The notes beneath the pieces were generated by a model that had not been told where the DNA came from, ran no database searches, and saw only the letters and a program-made list of their open reading frames with translations. A stretch of DNA of 64,000 nt from Afipia sp. 64-13 (lineage in GTDB: Bacteria; Pseudomonadota; Alphaproteobacteria; Rhizobiales; Xanthobacteraceae): the NCBI GenBank assembly GCA_001897755.1, contig MKUJ01000014.1:76501-140500 (forward strand). The letters run 5' to 3'. Made by a program: the position numbers and the translations under genes. Shown here in pieces: positions 58,073-64,000 of this stretch; positions within the stretch are counted from its first letter, which is position 1; each line of letters opens with the position of its first letter.

Positions 58073-58927
58073 TTAGTGCGTTCGCAACTCGCGCTCGCGC
58101 TGGATCACTTCGGTGGCGAGCTTGAGATAGGCTTCGCTCCCGACGCATTTCAGATCGTAGACCAGCACCGGCTTGCCGTAGGACGGCGCTTCCGACACGC
58201 GCACGTTGCGCGGGATCATGGTCTCGTAGACCTTGGCGCCCATGAACTCGCGCACGTCGGCGACAACCTGGTTCGACAGATTGTTGCGCGAGTCGAACAT
58301 CGTCAGCACGATGCCGTGGATGGTCAGCGCCGGATTGAGCGTGGAGCGAACCTGCTCCACGGTCTGCAGCAGTTGCGACAGGCCTTCGAGCGCGAAGAAC
58401 TCGCATTGCAGCGGCACCAGAATCGCGTGCGCCGCCGCCATCGCATTCACCGTGATCAGATTGAGCGAGGGCGGACAGTCGATCAGCACATAGGTGTAGT
58501 CGGTGTCCGGCGCGGCGTTCTTGTTGAGATCGGCGATGGCGTCGCGCAGCCGGAAGGCGCGGTCGCGCGTGGTGCCCAATTCCAGTTCGAGGCCGGACAG
58601 ATCCATGGTGGAAGCGGCGATGTGCAGGCGCGGCACCGCGGTCGGCACGATGGCCTCGCGCAATTTGGCCTCGCCGACCAGCACGTCATAGGTCGAGCAG
58701 CTGCGGTTGCGGCGGTCGATGCCGAGGCCGGTGGAAGCATTGCCCTGCGGGTCGAGATCGACGATCAGCACCCGCTCGCCGATCGCGGCCAGCGCGGTGC
58801 CGAGATTGATCGCGGTGGTGGTCTTGCCGACGCCGCCCTTCTGGTTGGCCAGCGCCAGAATCCGCGGCTGGCCGGCCAGCTGCGCCGCCCCGCTGTCGCC
58901 GTTGAAAACTTCGTCAATTCCGTCCAT
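58073..58927 (-). CDS. parA: chromosome-partitioning ATPase ParA
   Basis: ParA is the Walker-type ATPase that pulls ParB-parS complexes toward the new pole. The 284-residue protein has the deviant Walker A ANQKGGVGKTTTAINL, switch I VDLDPQGNASTGLG and the VLIDCPPSL Walker B region. Start chosen at MDGIDEVF, 14 bp inside the end of rsmG, so the two are translationally coupled. parB starts 141 bp beyond its stop on the same strand. Confidence 0.95.
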   Translation of the reverse strand: MDGIDEVFNGDSGAAQLAGQPRILALANQKGGVGKTTTAINLGTALAAIGERVLIVDLDPQGNASTGLGIDRRNRSCSTYDVLVGEAKLREAIVPTAVPRLHIAASTMDLSGLELELGTTRDRAFRLRDAIADLNKNAAPDTDYTYVLIDCPPSLNLITVNAMAAAHAILVPLQCEFFALEGLSQLLQTVEQVRSTLNPALTIHGIVLTMFDSRNNLSNQVVADVREFMGAKVYETMIPRNVRVSEAPSYGKPVLVYDLKCVGSEAYLKLATEVIQRERELRTH

Positions 58928-59612
58928 GCGCCTGACCATGTCTGTTGGCGGCGGATGCCGGATCACGCCGCTCGATCCGCTCGACCTCGACCAGCCACCC
59001 GTCGCCGGTGCGGCTGGGATGAAGCCGAGGTTCAATTTTCCAGTATTTAGTGGCTTCCGTCAATTCCAACTCTACATCTTGACCCTTGAGGAAGATCGCT
59101 TTGGCACTACCCTGCACCAAGGGTTCCGCGAAGCCGAGCAGCATCTGTAGCGGAGCCAGCGCCCGGGCGGTGACGCAATCCACCGGGCCAGAGAAACTGT
59201 CCACGTAATCCCCGATATCCGCCAGGTGCACGGTGCCGCGCCCACCGGTGACCCGCAGCGCCTCGCGCAGGAAAGCGGCCTTCTTGGCGTTGCGCTCGAC
59301 CAGATGGACCATCGCGCTCTCGTTCTGCGCCAGCACGCAGGCCAGCACAATTCCCGGAAAACCGCCGCCGCTGCCGAAATCGGCCCAAACCTTGGCGTTG
59401 GGCGCGAGGTCGAGCAGTTGCAGGGAATCGGCGATATGCCGGGTCCACAGATGCGGCAGGGTCGCCGGCGACACCAGATTGGTCTTGGCCTGCCACTGCA
59501 ACAGCAGCGCGACATAGGCGTCGAGCCGCTGCGCCGTTTCACGTGAAACGGGCGTCAGCGCCAGAGCCCGCGCGCGGTCGCCGGCCAGATCGAGAATATC
59601 AGAATGCGCCAA
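58914..59612 (-). CDS. rsmG: 16S rRNA (guanine-527-N7)-methyltransferase
   Basis: RsmG (GidB) methylates G527 of 16S rRNA; loss gives low-level streptomycin resistance. The 232-residue protein shows WADFGSGGGFPGIVLAC (SAM motif), VHLVERNAKKAAFLREALR and VTARALAPLQMLLGFA. A parS site lies inside the coding sequence near codons 21-26, where the frame reads PVSRETAQ. It heads rsmG-parA-parB, and a second parS lies just upstream of its start. Confidence 0.95.
   Translation of the reverse strand: MAHSDILDLAGDRARALALTPVSRETAQRLDAYVALLLQWQAKTNLVSPATLPHLWTRHIADSLQLLDLAPNAKVWADFGSGGGFPGIVLACVLAQNESAMVHLVERNAKKAAFLREALRVTGGRGTVHLADIGDYVDSFSGPVDCVTARALAPLQMLLGFAEPLVQGSAKAIFLKGQDVELELTEATKYWKIEPRLHPSRTGDGWLVEVERIERRDPASAANRHGQAHGRN
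59535..59550. other. parS site 1 (inside rsmG)
   Basis: The 14-bp palindrome GTTTCACGTGAAAC, the invariant core of the bacterial parS consensus, occurs within the rsmG coding region. It is flanked by C and G rather than T and A. Confidence 0.9.
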
Positions 59613-59672
59613 GCGCCCCTCCTGAGGGCTGCGATTCGACTTTGTTTATTCTACCACGCCGAAATGGTGGGT

Positions 59673-59688
59673 TGTTTCACGTGAAACG
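59673..59688. other. parS site 2 (rsmG promoter region)
   Basis: TGTTTCACGTGAAACG matches the parS consensus in 15 of 16 positions and lies 60 bp upstream of the rsmG start, where ParB might also affect transcription of rsmG-parA-parB. Confidence 0.92.
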
Positions 59689-59703
59689 GTGAAGACCCTA
59701 GCC

Positions 59704-59778
59704 GTTATTGCGAGGAGCGCCAGCGACGAGCAATCCGGAGTGGATTCGGCTGGATTGCTTCGCTTCGCTCGCAATGAC
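59704..59778. repeat. intergenic palindromic repeat, family A (short copy)
   Basis: Ends GTTATTGCGAG and CTCGCAATGAC enclose GCAATCCGG / TGGATTGC arms, a 75-bp version of the family A hairpin. Together with the next entry it fills most of the 303-bp gap between rsmG and mnmG. Confidence 0.75.
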
Positions 59779-59800
59779 GAAACGCGGGCGCTCCCTCCTC

Positions 59801-59888
59801 GTCATGGCCGGGCTTGACCCGGCCATCCACGTTTTCTCGGCCAAAAACCAGAAAGGCGTGGATCACCGGGCCAAGCCCGGTGATGACG
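59801..59888. repeat. intergenic palindromic repeat, family C
   Basis: Two self-complementary units, GTCATGGCCGGGCTTGACC with GGCCATCCACG and CGTGGATCACCGGG with CCAAGCCCGGTGATGACG, face one another around a short AT-richer loop. A related element is at 62020. Confidence 0.75.
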
Positions 59889-59915
59889 ACCGGAAGTGCC
59901 GCCGCCGCTTGCCTC

Positions 59916-61778
59916 CTAACCGGCCTTCGCCCGGGCCTGCCGGCGCAGATAGGCCGCCAGGATCGCCAAAGCCGCCGGGGTCATGGCCTCGATCCGCGCC
60001 GCCTGTCCGATGGTGCGCGGCCGCACCGCTTCCAGCTTGTGCCGGGCCTCGTTCGACAGGCCGGGCACCTGGGCATAGTCCACATCGGTGAGGATCAGGC
60101 TCTCGTCGCGGCGGAAGGCGCTGACATCGGCGGCCTGCCGGGCAAGATAGACGTCATATTTGGCGTCGATCTCCAGATGGGTCGCGATCACCGGGTCGAT
60201 GGCCGCCAGTTCCGGCCAGATCGCCGCCACCTGTGGCCATTCGATCTCCGGATAGGCCAGCAATTCGAAGGCGGAACGGCGCTGGCCATCGCGATTGAGG
60301 GAAAGGCCGTGCTTCAGACCTTCATTCGGGGTGATGGCGAGCGATTTCGCCAGATCTTTCGCCGCCCCTAGCGCCGTCATCTTGGCGTCGTGATGCGCGG
60401 CGCGCTCCGGGCCGACACAGCCGAGCGCAATCCCCCGCGCCGTCAGCCGCTGATCGGCATTATCCGCCCGCAGGGTCAGGCGATATTCGGCCCGCGAGGT
60501 GAACATCCGATACGGCTCGGTGATGCCGCGGGTGACCAGATCGTCGATCAAGACGCCGAGATAGCCGTCGGCGCGGTCGAACACGACGCTCTCCCCGCCT
60601 CCCGCCTTCAAAGCGGCGTTGAGCCCGGCGACCAGGCCCTGCGCGCCCGCCTCTTCATAACCCGTGGTGCCGTTGATCTGGCCCGCCAGAAACAGCCCCG
60701 GAACCCGTTTGGTCTCCAGTGTCGGCTCCAGTTCACGCGGATCGACATGGTCGTACTCGATGGCGTAACCGGGCCGGATGATATGGGCGCGCTCCAGACC
60801 CGGAATCGTGGTCAGGATCGCCTGCTGCACCTCTTCCGGCAGTGAGGTCGAGATACCGTTGGGGTAGACCGTGGTGTCGTCGAGCCCCTCCGGCTCCAGA
60901 AAGATCTGGTGGCCGTCGCGGTCGCCGAAGCGGACGATCTTGTCCTCGATCGAGGGGCAATAACGCGGCCCGATGCTGGTGATCTGGCCGGAATACATCG
61001 GCGAGCGATGCACATTGGCCCGGACGATGTCGTGGGTCGCCGGCGTGGTGCGGGTGATGCCGCATTCTACCTGCGGCGTGGTGATTTCGCTGGTCAGCAC
61101 CGAAAACGGCTCGGCCGGATCGTCGCCGGGCTGCATTTCCACCGCCGCCCAGTCGATGGTGCTGCCATCGAGCCGCGCCGGGGTGCCGGTCTTGAGGCGG
61201 CCGAGGGTGAAACCGGCCCGTTCAAAGGATTTCGACAGGCCGAGCGCCGAGGCCTCGCCGATCCGCCCGGCCGGCCAGTTCTTTTCGCCCAGATGAATGA
61301 GGCCGCGTAGAAAGGTGCCGGTGGTGATGACCACGGCGCCGGTGGAGAAGCAGCGGCCGTCGGCCAGCCGAATACCGGCGATCTTGCCGTCCTGAAGCAG
61401 CAGATCGTCGGCCTCGCCCTCGATCACGGTCAGATTGGCGGTCTCGCGGATCGCGGCCTGCATGGCGCGGGCATAAAGCTTGCGGTCGATCTGGGCACGG
61501 GGACCGCGCACCGCCGGACCCTTGCGACGGTTGAGCACCCGGAACTGGATGCCGCCGGCATCGGCGATCCCGCCCATCAGGCCGTCCAGCGCGTCGATCT
61601 CGCGGACCAGATGGCCCTTACCGAGGCCGCCGATGGCCGGATTGCACGACATCGCGCCGATGGTGGCGAAGCGGTGGGTGACCAGCGCCGTCGCGGCGCC
61701 CATCCGCGCCGCCGCCGCTGCGGCCTCGCAGCCGGCGTGACCTCCGCCAATTACAATGACATCGAACGATGCGCGCAT
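59916..61778 (-). CDS. mnmG: tRNA uridine 5-carboxymethylaminomethyl modification enzyme
   Basis: MnmG (GidA) is an FAD enzyme that with MnmE modifies U34 of several tRNAs. The 620-residue protein has the N-terminal dinucleotide fold [37 protein letters not shown], and [15 protein letters not shown]; the active-site cysteines lie in [17 protein letters not shown] neighbourhoods and earlier. The C-terminal MnmE-binding domain ([17 protein letters not shown]) is intact. It lies between two parS-bearing spacers and upstream of rsmG in the direction of transcription. Confidence 0.96.
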   Translation of the reverse strand: MRASFDVIVIGGGHAGCEAAAAAARMGAATALVTHRFATIGAMSCNPAIGGLGKGHLVREIDALDGLMGGIADAGGIQFRVLNRRKGPAVRGPRAQIDRKLYARAMQAAIRETANLTVIEGEADDLLLQDGKIAGIRLADGRCFSTGAVVITTGTFLRGLIHLGEKNWPAGRIGEASALGLSKSFERAGFTLGRLKTGTPARLDGSTIDWAAVEMQPGDDPAEPFSVLTSEITTPQVECGITRTTPATHDIVRANVHRSPMYSGQITSIGPRYCPSIEDKIVRFGDRDGHQIFLEPEGLDDTTVYPNGISTSLPEEVQQAILTTIPGLERAHIIRPGYAIEYDHVDPRELEPTLETKRVPGLFLAGQINGTTGYEEAGAQGLVAGLNAALKAGGGESVVFDRADGYLGVLIDDLVTRGITEPYRMFTSRAEYRLTLRADNADQRLTARGIALGCVGPERAAHHDAKMTALGAAKDLAKSLAITPNEGLKHGLSLNRDGQRRSAFELLAYPEIEWPQVAAIWPELAAIDPVIATHLEIDAKYDVYLARQAADVSAFRRDESLILTDVDYAQVPGLSNEARHKLEAVRPRTIGQAARIEAMTPAALAILAAYLRRQARAKAG

Positions 61779-61884
61779 TGCTGCCTTTTATCGCGCGGCG
61801 AGGAAAGCGGAAAGACGATTCGTGAGGGGCGACGCACGGACCAGGCGCGCGAAGACGGATGCGCCCACCGAACACGCGATCCCC

Positions 61885-61994
61885 ACCCTGAGGAGCGGCC
61901 TTGGCCGCGTCTCGAAGGATGAGGCCATCACTGGTAAGGGCTCTCCGTGGCCTCATGGTTCGAGACGGCGCGAACGCGCCTCCTCACCATGAGG
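61885..61994. repeat. intergenic palindromic repeat, family B
   Basis: Segments CTGAGGAGCGGC and GCGTCTCGAAGGATGAG, then CTCATGGTTCGAGACG and CGCCTCCTCACCATGAG, are the family B arms seen at 56879. Here they enclose only a short GGCGCGAACGCGCC loop and no nested module. It is the first of three repeats in the 604-bp gap between mnmG and mnmE. Confidence 0.75.
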
Positions 61995-62019
61995 ACAAGA
62001 CGCTGCAATATTCTCAGTC

Positions 62020-62103
62020 GTCATCACCGGGCTTGTCCCGGTGATCCACGTCTTACGGAAGCTGCGGGAAAGCGTGGATGGCCGGGGTCAAGCGCACCAT
62101 GAC
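62020..62103. repeat. intergenic palindromic repeat, family C (second copy)
   Basis: GTCATCACCGGGCTTGTCCC with GGTGATCCACG, then GCGTGGATGGCCGGGGTCAA ending CACCATGAC, is the family C hairpin with a shorter, diverged right half. Confidence 0.7.
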
Positions 62104-62139
62104 GGCGTTGAGATTCGTCGGCTCGATTTCTCACATTCC

Positions 62140-62255
62140 GTCATTGCGAGGAGCGTTAGCGACGAAGCAATCCAGGTTCTTCGGATCGCGCTGGATCGTT
62201 TCGCGGAGCCTGTCATCGGGTCGCGCTTTGCACGGACCCGTTGGCTCGCAATGAC
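62140..62255. repeat. intergenic palindromic repeat, family A
   Basis: Ends GTCATTGCGAG and CTCGCAATGAC are perfect inverted repeats. The right half carries CGGACCCGTTGGCTCGC, the reverse complement of the left end of the copies at 3447 and 56815, so this copy is in opposite orientation. Confidence 0.8.
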
Positions 62256-62264
62256 GGCCGGACC

Positions 62265-62280
62265 TGTGTCACGTAAAACG
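62265..62280. other. degenerate parS-like site
   Basis: TGTGTCACGTAAAACG differs from the parS consensus at three positions, two of them inside the core. It lies 38 bp before parS site 3 and is probably a decayed or weak site. Confidence 0.35.
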
Positions 62281-62302
62281 GAGATCGCTTGGGTATCGTG
62301 GT

Positions 62303-62318
62303 CGTTTCACGTGAAACA
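62303..62318. other. parS site 3 (mnmG-mnmE spacer)
   Basis: CGTTTCACGTGAAACA contains the full 14-bp core and matches 15 of 16 consensus positions. It lies 38 bp from parS site 4, centre to centre. Confidence 0.92.
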
Positions 62319-62340
62319 ACCAGCCGGCCCTATCCTAGCG

Positions 62341-62356
62341 TGTTTCACGTGAAACA
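62341..62356. other. parS site 4 (perfect 16-bp consensus)
   Basis: TGTTTCACGTGAAACA is an exact match to the consensus ParB-binding palindrome, 26 bp from the mnmE stop codon. Confidence 0.95.
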
Positions 62357-62382
62357 ATAAAAGGCCTCCAAATACCTTTATT

Positions 62383-63720
62383 CTATTTTCCGATGCAGAA
62401 TTCACGAAATATAACGTCAAGGATATCCTCGACATCCACCCGGCCGGTCAATCGGCCCAAAGAATGAATTGCAATTCGAAGTTCTTCGGCCAGCAGCTCC
62501 TCGCCCCGATCCACCGCCGCCTCCGCCCGGCCCAGCGCCTCGACCGTGGCGCGCAGCATATCGCGGTGCCGGGCCCGGCTGACCAAAGCCGCCTCGCCCG
62601 CGCCGAAATATTCCTGCGCGAACGCGACCAGCGCCGCGATCAGCTCGGGCAGCCCCTCGCCGGTCGCCGCCGAAATCGCGAATCGTGCCGCGCCCTGATT
62701 CGCCGCGCCGCGCGCCAGATCGACCTTGTTGCGCAGGGTCCAGACCGGCGCGCCGGTGGTGGTCAGATCGGCCGGCGGCCGATCGCCGCCCTGCTTCGCC
62801 GCCTCGCTCAGCCAGAGAACCAGATCGGCCTGACGGGCGCGGTCGCGCGCGCGGCGCACGCCCTCCTGCTCCACCGGATCGTCGGTGTCGCGCATGCCGG
62901 CGGTGTCGAGCAGCGTCACCGGATAACCATCGAGATCGAGATGCACTTCGATCACGTCGCGCGTGGTGCCGGCGTGCGGCGAGACGATCGCCACCTCGCG
63001 CCGCGCCAGACGATTGAGCAAGGTCGATTTGCCGGCGTTCGGCGGACCGGCAATCGCGACAATGAGTCCGTCGCGCAGACGCTCGCCGCGCCCCGCAAAT
63101 TGCAGGGTTTCCGCGATTTCCGCTTTCAGCGCGGCAATCCTTTGTAATGCTGGCGTGAGCAACTCCTGCTGCACGTCGCCCTCGTCGGAAAAATCGATGC
63201 CGGCTTCGATCAGCGCTGAGGCCTCGATGATCTGGCGTCGCCAGTCCTCGGCCCTGGCGCCGAGCAGTCCTTTGAGATGCCGCAGCGCCTGTCTGCGCTG
63301 ACGGTCGGTGTCGGCGTGAATGAGATCGTCGAGGCCTTCGGCTTCGGTAAGATCGAGCTTGCCGTTCTCGAAGGCGCGGCGGGTGAATTCGCCGGGCTCG
63401 GCCGGGCGTAGCCCCTCAATTGCGGCGAGCGCATCGAACAGCGCCGCGACCACGGCGCGGCCGCCATGGACCTGGAACTCGGCGACGTCCTCGCCGGTTG
63501 CCGAATGCGGGCCGGGAAACCACAGCGCCACGCTTTCGTCGATCGGCTCGCCATCGCCGGCGCGCAGGGTGGCCAGCGTGGCGACACGCGGGGCCGGCAC
63601 CCGGCCGCACAGCGTCTCCAGCGCGAGACCGGCCTGCGGCCCGGACAGCCGGACCACGGCGATCGCCGAAGGCGGGCGGCCGGAGGCGAGGGCGTAGATG
63701 GTTTGCGCGTGCGACAGCAT
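62383..63720 (-). CDS. mnmE: tRNA modification GTPase MnmE
   Basis: MnmE (TrmE) partners MnmG in forming cmnm5U34 in tRNA. The 445-residue protein has an N-terminal formyl-THF-binding domain ([21 protein letters not shown]), helical arms, and an inserted G domain with [12 protein letters not shown] (P loop), [10 protein letters not shown] (switch II) and RNKVD (G4). The C-terminal catalytic motif EFCIGK, with the invariant Cys, ends the protein. It is transcribed toward mnmG. The start has a 122-bp spacer shared with the divergent thioredoxin-domain gene. Confidence 0.96.
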   Translation of the reverse strand: MLSHAQTIYALASGRPPSAIAVVRLSGPQAGLALETLCGRVPAPRVATLATLRAGDGEPIDESVALWFPGPHSATGEDVAEFQVHGGRAVVAALFDALAAIEGLRPAEPGEFTRRAFENGKLDLTEAEGLDDLIHADTDRQRRQALRHLKGLLGARAEDWRRQIIEASALIEAGIDFSDEGDVQQELLTPALQRIAALKAEIAETLQFAGRGERLRDGLIVAIAGPPNAGKSTLLNRLARREVAIVSPHAGTTRDVIEVHLDLDGYPVTLLDTAGMRDTDDPVEQEGVRRARDRARQADLVLWLSEAAKQGGDRPPADLTTTGAPVWTLRNKVDLARGAANQGAARFAISAATGEGLPELIAALVAFAQEYFGAGEAALVSRARHRDMLRATVEALGRAEAAVDRGEELLAEELRIAIHSLGRLTGRVDVEDILDVIFREFCIGK

Positions 63721-63842
63721 GGTCTATTTGTTCAACAGCATTTGCCCGGGCAATGAAAATCGTGCCAGTGAACGGGTTCCAGACCCCAAAAGGGCGCTGA
63801 ACGTTCTTTGTGCAGCGCAATATCCTGCAACAGGACCGCAAC

Positions 63843-64000
63843 ATGACCGATGCTGCAACGCACAAAAACCGGCTGGCGGACGAAACCAGCCCCTATCTTC
63901 TGCAGCATCAGCACAATCCGGTGGACTGGTGGCCGTGGGGACCCCAGGCGCTGGCCGAGGCCCAGCGCACCGGCAAGCCGATCCTGCTCTCGGTCGGCTA
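63843..64000 (+). CDS. thioredoxin domain-containing protein, YyaL / DUF255 family (3' truncated)
   Basis: Only the first 52 codons lie in the window. They contain [20 protein letters not shown] and [22 protein letters not shown], the near-invariant start of the YyaL (spermatogenesis-associated-protein-20-like) family, a thioredoxin-like domain fused to a six-hairpin glycosidase-like region. Function is unknown. The gene is divergent from mnmE and runs off the right edge. Confidence 0.9.
   Translation, partial: MTDAATHKNRLADETSPYLLQHQHNPVDWWPWGPQALAEAQRTGKPILLSVG

Overview
The window is a GC-rich stretch of conserved chromosome from an alphaproteobacterium of the order Hyphomicrobiales (Rhizobiales). 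It most resembles the Bradyrhizobium / Rhodopseudomonas / Afipia group. The pointers are the gene order mnmE-mnmG-rsmG-parA-parB next to holA-lptE-leuS, the trio hemD-mic60-hemY, CtrA-type boxes (TTAA-N7-TTAAC), an OtpR/CenR-type response regulator, DUF1674, and several families of intergenic palindromic repeats. I saw no prophage, insertion sequence, CRISPR array, toxin-antitoxin pair or rRNA operon. Gene calls rest on reading the translations; no database search was run.

Layout. 1-7 kb: end of a flavin amine oxidase, a secreted alpha/beta hydrolase, a GNAT acetyltransferase behind a perfect CtrA box, pyrophosphatase, yggT-yggU-folD, tRNA-Ala(CGC), an SDR and a TerB-like protein. 7-17 kb: tRNA-Thr(CGT), hemY-mic60-hemD, and divergently tsaD-gpsA-EVE, then a methyltransferase and acs. 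17-27 kb: an L,D-transpeptidase, an SNase-like protein, an SDHAF4 homologue, rsmB, heparinase II/III, purH, a UMF1-type MFS carrier and ggt. 27-34 kb: an assimilatory sulfite reductase (flavoprotein plus haemoprotein), metB, an amidohydrolase and an SDR. 34-40 kb: a DUF2239 gene with twin palindromic operators, yjbQ, DUF1810, tRNA-Gly(GCC), a CnoX-like chaperedoxin, a LON-domain protein, a Trm112-like protein, a UbiH-family hydroxylase and tesB. 40-50 kb: glnK-amtB behind a sigma-54-like promoter, a CtrA-box aminotransferase followed by ftsK-lolA-xth, a cyclic-nucleotide-binding protein, cenR/otpR and a second L,D-transpeptidase. 50-64 kb: yggS, a diguanylate cyclase, leuS-lptE-holA, and convergently mnmE-mnmG-rsmG-parA-parB, ending in the start of a YyaL-type thioredoxin-domain protein.

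How it fits together. Many genes serve the envelope and cell cycle: ftsK, lolA, lptE, two L,D-transpeptidases, cenR, mic60, ParABS and two CtrA boxes. Four parS sites (core GTTTCACGTGAAAC) lie within 2.8 kb, from inside rsmG to just past the end of mnmE, with a degenerate fifth copy. This marks the partition centre and implies that the replication origin is nearby but outside the window.

The least explained item is the DUF2239 gene at 33.8 kb. A textbook promoter (TTGACA, 17 bp, TATATT) carries two copies of TACCCGGGTA, one inside the last codons of the upstream gene and one over the -10. The protein has an AT-hook-like RGPGRPR motif and a stretch resembling a ribbon-helix-helix fold. A third operator-like site lies ahead of the sulfite reductase genes. 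I infer a small autoregulated DNA-binding circuit. A second curiosity is a ~30-bp palindromic module nested in two different intergenic repeat families.
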